Below, piece by piece: positions 41,601-52,931 of a DNA stretch of 64,000 nt. Below the pieces are notes generated by a model. It was given only the letters and a program-made list of their open reading frames with translations, was not told the origin of the DNA and did no database searches. The position numbers and the translations under genes are program-made. How positions within the stretch are numbered: position 1 is the stretch's first letter; the number at the start of each line of letters is the position of its first letter. Source of the DNA: Exophiala sp. HKRS030 (taxonomy: Eukaryota > Ascomycota > Eurotiomycetes > Chaetothyriales > Herpotrichiellaceae); contig JAHWDD010000002.1 of NCBI GenBank assembly GCA_023897205.1, positions 868,001-932,000 on the forward strand. The letters are read 5' to 3'.

Positions 41601-43469
41601 GGTGGAGCTTGATGATTCCCTCCCCAGTCAACGCCCCTCTCACTCCCGAATACTCTCTCCTGCAGATTCAACAAAGCCCGCAAAGGGACATACTATAATT
41701 TCTTTGGTGTTGCTGGCCGTCGCTAGTCGTGAGAGACAGACAAACCCCTGCCAGAAGCATTTGTCCGCTAACCTCTACCTTCCAGAACCCTGTCTGGATC
41801 GCCTGGTCAGTTGTGGAAGATCGACTCCTGCAGTTGAAGAACAATCTTCGGCTACGGACCGCGGCAGTCTTCTGAGACGTGCCTGGATTTATAGACGGCG
41901 AGCGCTGATAGCACAATATGTCGACAAGATGAACGAGGACGATCGAAATGGCAGATCTTTCGAGCTCAGAGTAATTCGAGCCGGCAAGAAGCTTGGAAAG
42001 TCCAGAGCTCATTCCCTCCTAACGGCCCGCTGGTGCCGCGTCCAGTTGCCCACTCGGAGTCAGTTTGTAGTCAAGGCTCATGATCACCCTCGGTCCGCCT
42101 CCACAGGACCGCCACAACAGGCCGATGGAGCCAGCTACTAGTTCACCACAGACACCTGAAATGTTTCCAAGAACTACAGAGGCCGCAGTGCTAAGCCCAA
42201 AAGGCCACTGATCCAGTGACCTCTAACTCTGCGCGACATGCTCGTCTCCCTTCAGCCAAACATCTGACGGAGCACCAGCATTGGTAGATCAAATCCCTTG
42301 TGACGAAGGGACTGCACAAGCCATCCCAGTTATCCACAGTCATCACCAGGACCGCTGTCAAATGTTTGCGGTCACGGAAAATGGCCCCAAAATCTTGTGG
42401 CGGGCTCTAGGCTGAGGGCCACGAAGCTTCTAGGGAGGTCCTAGCCCTCAGTTCGCACAGGGGAGCTCGTTTTGAAGGAGCATAGTGGGCTTCTGGCGCA
42501 CACCGCTCGGCGGCTGACCCTTGTCAGGCATGCCCCATTCGGCTGTCAGAGCGTTGTGGCTAGCTTCTTTCACTTCGGCTGCCAGAACCGGGGGTTGCTC
42601 AAGCATCTCCTAGCCTTCCAGGGCCGCGATCATTCCGAACCACCTCTTCCACGCTTGGGATTTGGCTTTCGCTCGGATTTGTCCAGGCTTGAGCGAAGTT
42701 TGCGGTCAGAGGGCTCCTATCCTATCCATGCCTGGAAACATGCTCCTCATTTTCCTGAGCGGATCCTCCCTCTCGCGCCCCTACGCCACGCGCGACACCG
42801 GCAGTTCACCTCGTGAGGTGGTCGCTCAAGTATGTCTTTTTTTCATGTGTTCGAAACCCATGAGGTGATCTATCCTTGCGCTTGTTTGTTCGCTGATTTC
42901 TCTTCCCCTCTGGAACCTCCCCCATGTCGGACTCAGCCTACTAGCCGTGGCGATCTGGCCCCCAGTCTCTGCTCGGCTTAGGATCGACGTATCAGTTGAC
43001 TCGATCGCACGCCAGGTCGCGGCTTCTCTTCCTCTCTCAGGTCGCGAATGAACTCTTGTCCAGGGCACCTATTACCCGTACAAAGGTCTCGTATGCGACG
43101 TGCGCACGACAATCTCGGCTGTCCTGCTTGTGGGCGTGGCGACCAGTCGTAGTGGGCCACTCTCGCTTTCCCTCCGTGGAACCATACGGCCAAGGTCGGG
43201 CATTTATCAGTCTCCATACAACCACTGCATCTCGCTTCGATCGCCACCTTGATTCGAAGAGATCGCTGACTTTGACCTGCATTTCCTTTACACCATAACC
43301 ATCTCATCCTTTGCTCCTGCAGGTTACTTGACGTGGACTGTCTTGTCCCGGACAAACAGACGGGGAGAAGTGGGATGCCTCGATACTCGAACACAGTCTT
43401 CTCACGATCACGACGATTGACTGGCGCGGAGCCGTTCTTCTCAGAATAGCACTCGTTTGATCGGTAGAG
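38611..43469. other. 4.9-kb stretch without a supported gene
   Basis: This is by far the longest gap here. Both strands show only frames up to about 200 codons with no recognisable motif, splice-linked partner or codon bias. It might be old, decayed coding or transposon sequence, but I see no terminal repeats or transposase motif. The last part (about 42,800-43,469) is probably the promoter and leader of the downstream regulator. Confidence 0.5.
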
Positions 43470-46007
43470 ATGCAGAACCAGTTGTATTCTGTGAAAGACT
43501 CGCCGAGCGTCGCTTCCTCGGCGTCGCCAATGAGTGTGCAAGATCAGAGCCAACAACCTCACTCGGTGCCTTCCTTCCCCCCACACGCTCGTTCCGGGCT
43601 GTCACCGCAAGAGCCATCGACAATGTCTTCATTTTATCCTTCTCACGACCTTGGGTCCGCATCCCCTCACGACAGTCTGTCGCACTTGGGCGAATCGCTA
43701 CGGGCAGGAGGTATTGGAAGTGGCACTCCATCTCCCGCGCAGATCTCAGCCATGATGATGCACAATCCGAAGCGGGCGTATCGACAGAGAAGAAAGGACC
43801 CGAGCTGCGACGCGTGCCGTGAGCGCAAAGTCAAGGTGGGTGTTGCTCAGGATTTGGGGCCCCGTCGTTTGCTAATCGTCCGAAGTGCGATGCAACAGAG
43901 ACATCGAGCTGTACCGAATGCTCCAGTCGAAATGTCCGCTGCCAATTCACAAAAGACACCAACCGTCGCATGTCATCGATCAAGTGAGTGCGCATTTTCC
44001 ATTCGCACTCATTCCTCTCTGACGCTTATAGACAAATCCAGGATTTAGAGCGACAGTTAATGGAAACCCGTCAACAGCTCGATCGATTCCGGGCCCTCGA
44101 GCAGAGAAACGACCTCGCCGCCGAATTCCATCCTGACATCGCCTCTCTGGTTTTTTCAGACTTCCCGAACATTGGAAAGTCACCACGAAGGATGTTGAAA
44201 GCAAGGTCGCCGCAAGATCTGTCAAACTCAAGAAATCTCCTATACGACGTAGGTCGCGGGCTGCTGAAACCTCCTGTCACAGGTGCGCAACCACGAGCAC
44301 AAGTTCCATTGTCGAAGTTTTCAGATCTGCAAGGCTTGCCCTCGCGAGAGAGTGCGGAAAGACTATTTCATTATTATCACGAATGCGTACATCGCCATTT
44401 TCCTGTTTTGTATTGGCCCAGGTTTCAGCGCAATTTCGCCATAGCCATGGAGAACCCAAATACACCAACTGTGCCTGTTGACTGGGTTGCAACTCTATAT
44501 GGCGTCCTAGCATGCGGCGCATTAGCTACACATGATGTTAGTAGGGTACCAGAGGCGCAAGACTATCTCACCCGGGCCATTTCCACTATCAACTTCTGGG
44601 AAGACGATGTGACGAGTAACCAAGGTATTGTGGCATTTCTGGCCAGCATCGCGCTGTCGGAGATGAACAGGAAATCAGCAAGTTCGGTCTGGCTGGGCGC
44701 TGCCATTCGCATAGCCCAGGATCTTGGCCTACACGTCCAGGGTGGCCAGTGGTCGCCTATAGAGGGAGAAATGCGCAAGAGGATATGGTACTCTTTCTAC
44801 GTCTGGGATCGGTAAGGACTGGAAGCAGCGTGTTCATCAGTTTCGTTTGTGTGCTAATGCATACAGACTTTTGGCGCTCGAATTGGGCAAACCAATGGTC
44901 ATCAACGACGACGAATGCGACACAGAATATCCTCAGATCTTGGAGGAAGAAAGACTTGTGTTGAGCGACGATCTTCATACGCCTTTTCCAGCCACTTTGC
45001 TGTTAGCAAGTGTTTACGTTGCCAGGCTCATGGCGCCGTTGGCAAAAATGTTTCGCTCCCTCTGCATTACGAACGAAGCCTTGACAAAGTTCGAAACGCA
45101 CCTTGGGGACTGCCTTCAATTGCTACCTCCAACCTTGCAACCATCGGCCACGAGACCACTAGATCCGTGTATTATGGCGCCCATTATATATTTTCAAAAC
45201 GTGCGGTTGCTGCTACATCGCCACAATCTATCCCCCTCCTCCTCACCAGAACAACGAGCGCAGGCTATCGAAAGATGTGTCCAGGCCGCTCGGGATACGG
45301 CGACTGTATTGTCAAGATGCATGGTACCTCATATACAACCGCATGATTGGGAACAGAGGTTCATTCTTTCCTCGACCACCGTTATCTGCACGCACTTATG
45401 GCGTTGCATGCTTCTACTTCTATTTCGACAGACTTTCGACCCATTTTTTCTAATATTGAGAGCCCTTTCTACCATTAATGATGCTCGGTCTATCAATGTC
45501 AGCGCCGGAAGATACATGGCATTCTTCATACAACGGCTGATCGAGTACTATGAACGAGGTGGCTCATTGGAACCGGAGCATGACGAAGAGCTATTGGTCT
45601 TCTTGTCCGCAGACCTACAATCGACCACGCATAGTTGGGTCTGGGGAAACGCTGAGACTGGGACACATCTAAGCCGTCGACAAAAGCATGGCAGACCCAA
45701 AAATTTGAATCCAGAGCACGAGCATTTTCCTGCGAACGCCGCCTCCACTCCATCCTGGGATAGCTTTCTGTCAGAAGAGGAACAGCGTGACTGGGGTGGC
45801 TGGCAGAATATTGAGAAACTGGCGAGGCATCTTCAACGACTCTGTGACTCACGGCAGCAGCGTATGCATGACCAACATCCATCTCCTTACCCGCATCAAT
45901 CAGGATCGACTGAACATGATCTTGGACGCACGCTCCCGCCCGTGAATACACCCAATACCCCGACGGGCGACAACCGATCGAGGATGACGATCGCGAATAT
46001 CATATAA
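43470..46007 (+). CDS. Zn2Cys6 transcription factor with fungal_trans domain (XlnR-like type)
   Basis: Four exons, 43470-43835, 43886-43983, 44032-44811 and 44867-46007, give 794 residues. The binuclear zinc cluster uses Cys113, 116, 123, 131, 134 and 141 (CX2CX6CX7CX2CX6C); the first intron splits it after RERKVK. A coiled-coil segment (IQDLERQLMETRQQLDRFR) follows, suggesting a dimer. The middle homology region is clear: RLFHYYHECVHRHFPVLYWP, SSVWLGAAIRIAQDLGLH and EMRKRIWYSFYVWDR. It is expected to bind CGG-type half sites in the nucleus and to control carbon or secondary metabolism genes. A second regulator, an SDR and a sugar-type transporter follow within 6 kb and are candidate targets. 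The C-terminus is Pro/His-rich and disordered. Confidence 0.95.
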
Positions 46008-46437
46008 CGGACGACGATCACCACTATTTCAACGTCCCACGAAAATTGCATGACTTTTAATGTTTCTTTATGATTTTCCAGCTAAAGCAAGATACTATCA
46101 AGATACCCTATAGTTAGAAACGAAAAGGGCAATGACACGCTCAACTTCTCTCTCCATTTTCGAATACATTCCAGCCGCAACTACGTCAAGAAATGCAGGG
46201 ATGCTGAAATCTCAGAGACAACGCCGAATGGTTATCCTTGCGGTGTTGTGTCGTCAATGACACCTCGTGTCATTGCGTGTGTGATCTGATGTGTGTGAGT
46301 GAACTCTCTTGGTACGTGATTGAGAAGATAGTTCACGCCTTGAGCAGATCCTGTTAATCTGAGGGTTTCTTCGTCGTGATTTTGACTCGTATCGCAAGGA
46401 GCGTCTTCCACTACAGTACACCAGTGTCGGTGCATCT
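46008..46437. other. Convergent intergenic region
   Basis: 430 bp between the regulator's 3' end and the SDR's 3' end. No gene is visible. Confidence 0.5.
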
Positions 46438-47453
46438 TCACAGCACCAACCTCAGCTTGAGTTTTTCTGTGCCGGAAATTTCTCCCTCACGCTGCAGGAG
46501 CTCTTGCATGTCCCACGTACAGCTGATATATCGCCCTGCTAACCATTCTCTGCGTACTTGAGTCAAGAAAGCGATTGTATCTCCGGTTAATTCCGCCTTA
46601 TCTGTAAGGTCTGATGAAGAAAGACTTGTCAGTCACTGGAGGCCGCAAACCAGTGTTCATCAGCAACTCACATGCATGTGTTTCCTGCGGCATCGCCTCT
46701 GCCAGCTGAGTCATTATCCCCCCTGGGTGAACTGAGTACGCCAGGAGCCCTTCTCGAGCAACCTCCACCAGGAGGAACTCGGTGAACTTGAGCACGGCCC
46801 ACTTGGACGTACCGTACGCACTGGCGTTTATTCTCAGGTTATGGGACGCTACCGAGTTGATATTGACCATGGTTTTTAGACCTCCAGTTGTGCTCATCAT
46901 CAGTGGCAAGAAGGATTTGGAGACGAGGTATATCCCTTTAAGGTTTACTTCAAACGTCCGCCACCATAAGTCTTCATCCGATTCTATGACGGGAAGAGCT
47001 GGCGTCATAAAGCCGGCATTGTTGACCAAGATATCTAACCCACCAAAGTTTCGAGATGTTTGGTCCACTGCTTGTTGGACAGAATCGCTACTTGTGACAT
47101 CAAGATTCATCAGAAGGATTTTCGGCGTAGTTTGACGTCCGGCCTGTCTCGCGGCTTCCTCAAGGACCTGCTTCACGTTGTCGAAACCATCGATGGCACC
47201 AAGCCCTATACAAGATGCTCCTGCTCTCGCGAATGACTTGGCAATCGAGAGACCGATCCCTCTATTGCCACCGGTAATGAAGACAGAGCGGCCGCTGTGG
47301 TTGGATTTGGCAGCAGAGTCGATATATGGGTAGGTGTCACTCCATATCGTCTTTGTATAATCGGCAGCTGTTGGATACCGTCAGTGAGGATTGTAACAGT
47401 GACGGCCAGGCTGACGTACCATTCTGAGGGACTATTGGGGGATATGAGGACAT
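46438..47453 (-). CDS. Classical short-chain dehydrogenase/reductase
   Basis: Exons 47453-47420, 47367-46672 and 46610-46438 on the minus strand give 300 residues. The cofactor loop is ITGGNRGIGLSIA. NNAG (in DILVNNAGFMTPAL), the catalytic Ser in NINSVASHN and the Tyr-x3-Lys in YGTSK are intact, followed by HPGGIMTQLAEAM. The last exon supplies the usual family end (FLTQVRREWLAGRYISCTWD). The enzyme should use NAD(P)H on an alcohol or carbonyl in the cytosol; the substrate is unknown. Its start is 384 bp from that of a divergent Zn2Cys6 regulator, so shared control is likely. Confidence 0.95.
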
Positions 47454-47836
47454 TTTTCCTTGTCAAACAGGAGAGGCTCTAGTTGAATGCTAGAAGTGAT
47501 ATTTGCGCTTCAGAATCGAGTAGGATATGCCGTGCTCACGAGTAGCAGTCACTGGGACTGCATTGGCTTGAAAGGAGGCGAATATATACCAATGTGAGGT
47601 GAAAGAGTACCAAGGAAAAGGAAACACAGAACTCCGACGGAATAACGATGATCCGACAAAAATCGCCGAAAAAGGCCGAAGATTGCCGCAGAATTCTCCT
47701 TCCAGTCCAGCACCATATATGTATTACACCTCCTCGTACACTCCCATGCGCCATTTTGAGTGCTCATTGATATACCCAAATGAAGTCCTTCGCAAATCAC
47801 CGAGTAAATCAAGGATTCTGATCATCTCCATACGCT
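47454..47836. promoter_or_regulatory. Bidirectional promoter between SDR and Zn2Cys6 regulator
   Basis: 383 bp separate two divergent start codons with no gene between. The segment includes an inverted CGG-like pair (CTCCGACGG near 47631-47639 and other CCG/CGG triplets) that could serve a Zn2Cys6 protein. I cannot define a proven operator. Confidence 0.5.
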
Positions 47837-49890
47837 ATGTCCGATCCAGGCTCGGCTACAAACATTGATTGCGAAGTCCAAACTCCGCGAACGCTCAAGA
47901 AAGCCAAAGCATGTGCATCTTGCCATGCACGGAAGATCCGCTGTGACTTACAACTGCATGAAGATACCCATGCTACTTGCAGCAATTGCAAAAACTCAGG
48001 CAGATTCTGCCAGTAAGCCTTACTGATTGGTACTTTTGAGCTATCTACAGCGTATCCTGAGCTGACTGGCTCCCTGCTATAGACCGCACATCAGGAAACG
48101 AAAGCACGACCAAGTCCGTGACGCACCAACTGCCCTGCACCGCGCCGATCGGCATGCTGGATCCAGGGAGCTTGGAGCGCATGTGCCGGCAAGAGAGTTC
48201 CCTGTGCATGATACTCTCACATCTAGCAAACAGCAACCTAGCTATCTAGGGCGTTCCAGTTACATTACAGGAGATTTTGCTGTCGATGAAGACGATGCCC
48301 ACCAGTATCAAAGCCCGTCGAAGACATCAACCACTCTACAGACGCAAATCCAGCGCCTGGCATCCGCGGATGAGACTCCGCAAGGACCTCTACGGCAAAG
48401 TCTACTCAGGAATTTCATGTTATATTGTCGTCCATGGATGCCCTTGATAGATGAAACTGACTTGGACAAGCTTGATATTGGGACTAGAAACTCATTGCTG
48501 ATGACAGCGATGTTGGTTGCAGGAAGTATCGTTTCTTCTACAGCACAGGCTGCAGAAGCCGGACAACTGTGTTATCAACGAGCAAAGATTCTATTCTACA
48601 CTGGTGCGGAAGTGCATACCCTCGAAACGATTGTGGCTACAATATTCCTGCAATGGCTGAACCCCTCGGGTCCTGAGCATGTGTCAATTGACAGTAGCAG
48701 CTTCTGGCTTCGCATTAGTGTCGGTCTCGCACATCAATTGGGACTCCATCGCGAGCCCGACTCTAAACTGCCAGATGCCAAACTGCGGCGAAAGATCTGG
48801 TGGACTCTTGTTGTAGGTGGTGCATTCCAGCACGTCGAGTGTTCTTGCTGACGGGAATCAGGCTAGGGATAATCAAATAGCCACAAGTCACGGCCGCCCG
48901 AGAGCTATCAACCTGGAAGATACCAGTGTCCGACCTTTGCGAGACTCTGATTTCGACAAGCAACAAGATGCTGCTCTTTTCAAGCACTTTGTACGAATCA
49001 CCTCCATCTTGGGTGATATGACTGAGCATTATCGCCGTGGTACTCTATCTGATCGTAAGAAGCTCAACATAGAGGCTGAATTGCTGAGGTGGTTGATGGA
49101 AGTACCAGAGTCATTGAGACTGTTTGATCGAGATACCCGGTCGCTCAAGGAATACTCCTTGAAGTCCAGGCAGTTGCATATACCATACTTCACAGCCTTG
49201 ATCATCCTCTTTCGAGACGTAACGCCTACTCAGACCCCTTCACCACTCAGCTCGCTGGCCGCGTCCTTCATTTCCGGTATCTTCGAGGAGTATCTGACCC
49301 ATGAGGATATGTCCCACCTTGCCGCCCCTGCTATTTTTTACTTGCTGGTTGCTGCACTCGTGCAGATCTCCTATCACCGATTTCCTCGCTGGAATGCAGC
49401 ACGAACAGAAGAGGTTCAAATCATCAACTTGTCCTTGAATGAATTAAAGCGACGGTTCCCCACCGCTCTCGGTGCTGAAAGAGTGGTAAATCAAGCAATG
49501 AAGCATGCAGCAAATTTACAAACGCCGTACACCCCATTGCGCACTTGCTTGAAGCCTGAACATCAAGATTTTGTCTCTGCTTTTGGGCCGCAGCTGTGTA
49601 GACAATGGCAAGTCGTATTTGGCTCGAATGAGGTTGATGGGCCTATGGGTGGAAGATTTAATACTAGACATGCAGCTGGATTGATTGAGCCGGTAAGCAG
49701 TTCTGTGAGAACTGAGTCACGGTTTGGCACCCCTGATGATTTGGTGAACACCCTGGATCATGATCCTGACTGGCCCGGTACTGTCACAATGGGACCCGAA
49801 GATCCAGCAGCAATTTTCCTCGATCAAGATGGATTCGATGCCGTCGGCCGGTGGTGGTGGCAAGATTGGATGCCGTTGACAGGGTCCTGA
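47837..49890 (+). CDS. Zn2Cys6 transcription factor, likely local regulator
   Basis: Exons 47837-48012, 48083-48812 and 48862-49890 give 644 residues. The zinc cluster starts near the N-terminus with Cys26, 29, 36, 48, 51 and 58 (CX2CX6CX11CX2CX6C); the longer third spacer is allowed in the family. The middle homology region includes FMLYCRPWMPLIDETDL, ISVGLAHQLGLHREP, LRRKIWWTLVARD and ATSHGRPRAINLED; the last two are joined by removing the 49-bp intron. The ending (RWWWQDWMPLTGS) is Trp-rich. Its place between the SDR and the transporter suggests it controls these neighbours. The inducer is unknown. Confidence 0.94.
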
Positions 49891-50055
49891 ATTTTTTGCG
49901 AGCGTCTACATACCGCCAAATAAAATGGGGCAGGGGATGGTACAGAGAAAATCGGGTCAAAGTTTATCCACTGATCATATTGTCACACCCATCGGAGTGG
50001 ATTACATCAAGGCACTGAACATACTAACAAAGCGCTCCTGAAAGCTAGCCTGGCC

Positions 50056-51809
50056 TCAGTTCTTTGGCACTTCGACCACTGATCCATGTGCCTCGATCGC
50101 CTTTGCGGCTGAGAGATCCAGTGCATCAACGATTCCTTCCCGTTCGGCCTGAGGCACACCCATAATGGTCGACAGCTTCGGGACCTCGCTATGCACCACA
50201 CCGTCCAAATTCTCGTCGATCTCCTCAAGCGTTCGACCCCGAGTCTCAACCCAGGTGACCAAGATTACCACAAGAGCCAGGACATCCCAGGCGCCGTTGA
50301 TCATATACGTCTTCCAGCCGATAGCCTCAAGTGCATAAGGGAAGGCGAAGGTGACCATCAAGCCCATGCCGTTGGATAAAAAGGTATACCAACTCATGCC
50401 AATGGAACGGACGCTGAAGTTCAAGACTTCTGGCGGATACATGACGGTCAGAGGAGTCCAGCCGAAACTATACGAGCCCTGAAACAAAAAGATGGAGGCT
50501 ACGGTGCCGTATATGCCGGAAGTGTTGGAAGTGGTTCCGTAGACCTTTGTCAACGCGCCGACGATGAAGATGAAGACGGTCAGGGAACCTTGTGAGAGGG
50601 CCGCAAGAGTCTTTCGACCAAGTCTATCAGCCATCAAAGTACCGACGAGTGATACCACCAGGCACCATGCGTTCAAGATGATGTTGATCTCTAGCTGCGT
50701 GGTTGAGTCGGTCACACCGGCTTGGGTGAGCATGGTACCAAAGTAGTACGAAATAATGTTGTTTCCAGCCAGCATGGAGAAGAGTGCCACCTGGCTGACC
50801 AGAAAGATCCTCTTTCGAGTTGACGCACTGTTGAGGAATTGGGCGATGAACGAAGGCTTTTCGTACGTTTGTTCGAACGACAATGTATCTGTGACTTCGC
50901 GGTACTGGATGAGCACGGCTGCGTCGTTGGTGTTTCCATTGGAGCTAGTTGCAGCGAGAGAGACTAGTGCTTCCTGATGACGGCCTTGAGAGACTAGCCA
51001 ACGAGGACTCTCGGGGGTAAAGGGCAGAAGTGAAAGACACATCAGGCTAAAGAGTCCTTGGAGCAGAGATGGAAGTCGCCACGCCCAGGTCGAGTCGAAC
51101 TTGGCAGTACCATATGTGACTCCCGCTGCGATCAAACCGCCAACATACCTATCGAATTCAATTAGTAGATGGGGCAGTGGCTCGGAATGGAGGAGACCTG
51201 CCAGAAATCATAGAAGAGACTGTCAACATGGTTAGCAGCTGTGCATATCGCGGTACGGTATGTTGGAGTTGTGCTCACCCTAATCCCAAGGCACGGTATT
51301 TGACAGGAAGAGTTTCAGCGACATAGCTGGGCCCGGCGATGGCTGAGGCGCCTGTGCCGAAACCAACGATAATACGTGCGACGACGAACATGGCAATGTT
51401 CTGAGCCGCAGCTTGGATGATGACTCCAATGATGGTCAGAACGGCACCGAAGAATAGCGCCCATTTTCGCCCGACCCAGTCTGGCACTTTCCCAAAAAAG
51501 AGGCCTGCGATGACACTGCCCATCCACACGGACGCTGTGTTAAGGGAGAGCGTGGCCGTGGTCAAGGTGAAGTAGTCGGTATAAGATGGGAGGATGTTCA
51601 GGCCATTCATCATGGAGCCGTCGAAGCCCAAAGTCTGCATGACACAGGATTCACACAATTAGCTTCTTACACTCGTTGCGGGACTTTGGCTCGTGTGGTG
51701 GTTCATTACTTACTGTCGAAGTCACACATGATGTGAGTACCAACAGGATACTAGCAAAGGCTGAATTTTTGGGAACCCACGCGGGTAGGTCAAAAGGGAT
51801 AGGAGACAT
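50056..51809 (-). CDS. MFS sugar transporter, lactose-permease-like, with an 18-nt microexon
   Basis: Four exons on the minus strand, 51809-51714, 51634-51279, 51219-51202 and 51148-50056, give 520 residues. Sugar-porter motifs are GFDGSMMNGLN, PDWVGRKWALFFGA, VARIIVGFGTGASAIAGPSY, FTPESPRWLVSQGRHQEAL, LMADRLGRKTLAA, YPPEVLNFSVRSIGMSWY and VETRGRTLEEIDENLDG. The family imports lactose, cellobiose or hexoses with protons across the plasma membrane. The third exon codes only for LFYDF plus parts of two codons. The intron after it needs a GC donor (GCAGGT) with branch CTACTAAT to give the conserved FWYVGGL reading. It is flanked by two Zn2Cys6/SDR genes and a divergent DUF1479 gene. Confidence 0.93.
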
Positions 51810-52931
51810 GACTTGCAGATAAAGTGAAATCCGTGTCTGCGATGCTCTGTCTGAAGCCCGATAGGAAAGGTTGATGGCGAATGCGAAAGACACCTCCTTC
51901 TGCGACGATCAAGAAGTCACGTACATGGCTACTATATGTATATACCGCTGCCGCGGCACCAGAGGGGGGACTCAGACGCCCAGACGGGCGGAACACTATG
52001 GTTATCTATCTCTCTATCGGACTGTCGAAAGGCAAAAACGCTTTAGATACGAACTTGCCGCCATCTGACAAAGAGTCAACTGCAGTTGTCCAATCGCGCT
52101 CGAGTTGATTGAAAAGTGCTTCCCCGAGTGGGCCGTCATGTCCTCGCCTCGACTTTTGGGAGGTTGACGCTCCACCTGTTAACACGGGGGACTTGGGCGA
52201 GGCTTGGACCATCACGACTTCGTTTTGTCAGTCCTTTCCCTAGATTTGGCTTTCGGGCGAGGTTGACTTTCAACCTCTTCATCGGAATTGGCCATGCGGG
52301 AGGATCGTGTCAGTTCACAACATCGAATTACGAATGATGGCGGCGCAACAAACGATACCCATCTCTTCGGGTTGGTTGGACCACCACAATTTCCCCATGC
52401 GGAGTATAGCGCATAGGGGGGTCATGAGGTGTAGTACATGTCCGCGAACTCGGCCGAGCTTTTAGCATCGTGATAGCGATGATCCCACAGTATCCAGACG
52501 TTTCATTCGTCAAGTTGGGGGGACATCCATAAAGCGTAACCGGATTTCTTCATGTGTGGCGTGCACCTGAGTTTCTGTAGGGTAAGTCTGGAGCATTCTC
52601 AATCAGCTTTGGTTTCCCCTTGTCAGTGTCATCGGGTAAGTAAGAGAATAAGAAGAGATAAGAATCGAAATGTTTACTTCACAGCAGTCATAAGTCGAGA
52701 GTGAGAAAGTCTTTGATCTGGCGGCGCCCGTTCCATACCGCTGAAAACTCATCACAAGCTTGGCCAAAGGAGGCAGATACCGGTCTTTTTTCGCTATAAG
52801 CCAGAAAAAGTCAAGCCTATTTCGTCCTTTTGGATACGATAAAACGACCTACACATACACACGGTTACACCCAAACAACGCAGTCCATTTACCTCGGATA
52901 TAAGGTGAAAGAACCAAGCCACGAAACAAAG
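51810..52931. other. Divergent promoter region, transporter and DUF1479 gene
   Basis: 1.1 kb without a supported gene between two divergent starts. The DUF1479 frame is open back to 52830 without a convincing ATG. Confidence 0.5.

Noticed and set aside
42978..43586. 202-codon minus-strand frame before the Zn2Cys6 regulator
   Set aside because: It overlaps the start of the regulator's coding region, is Arg/Gly/Ser-rich and shows no domain.
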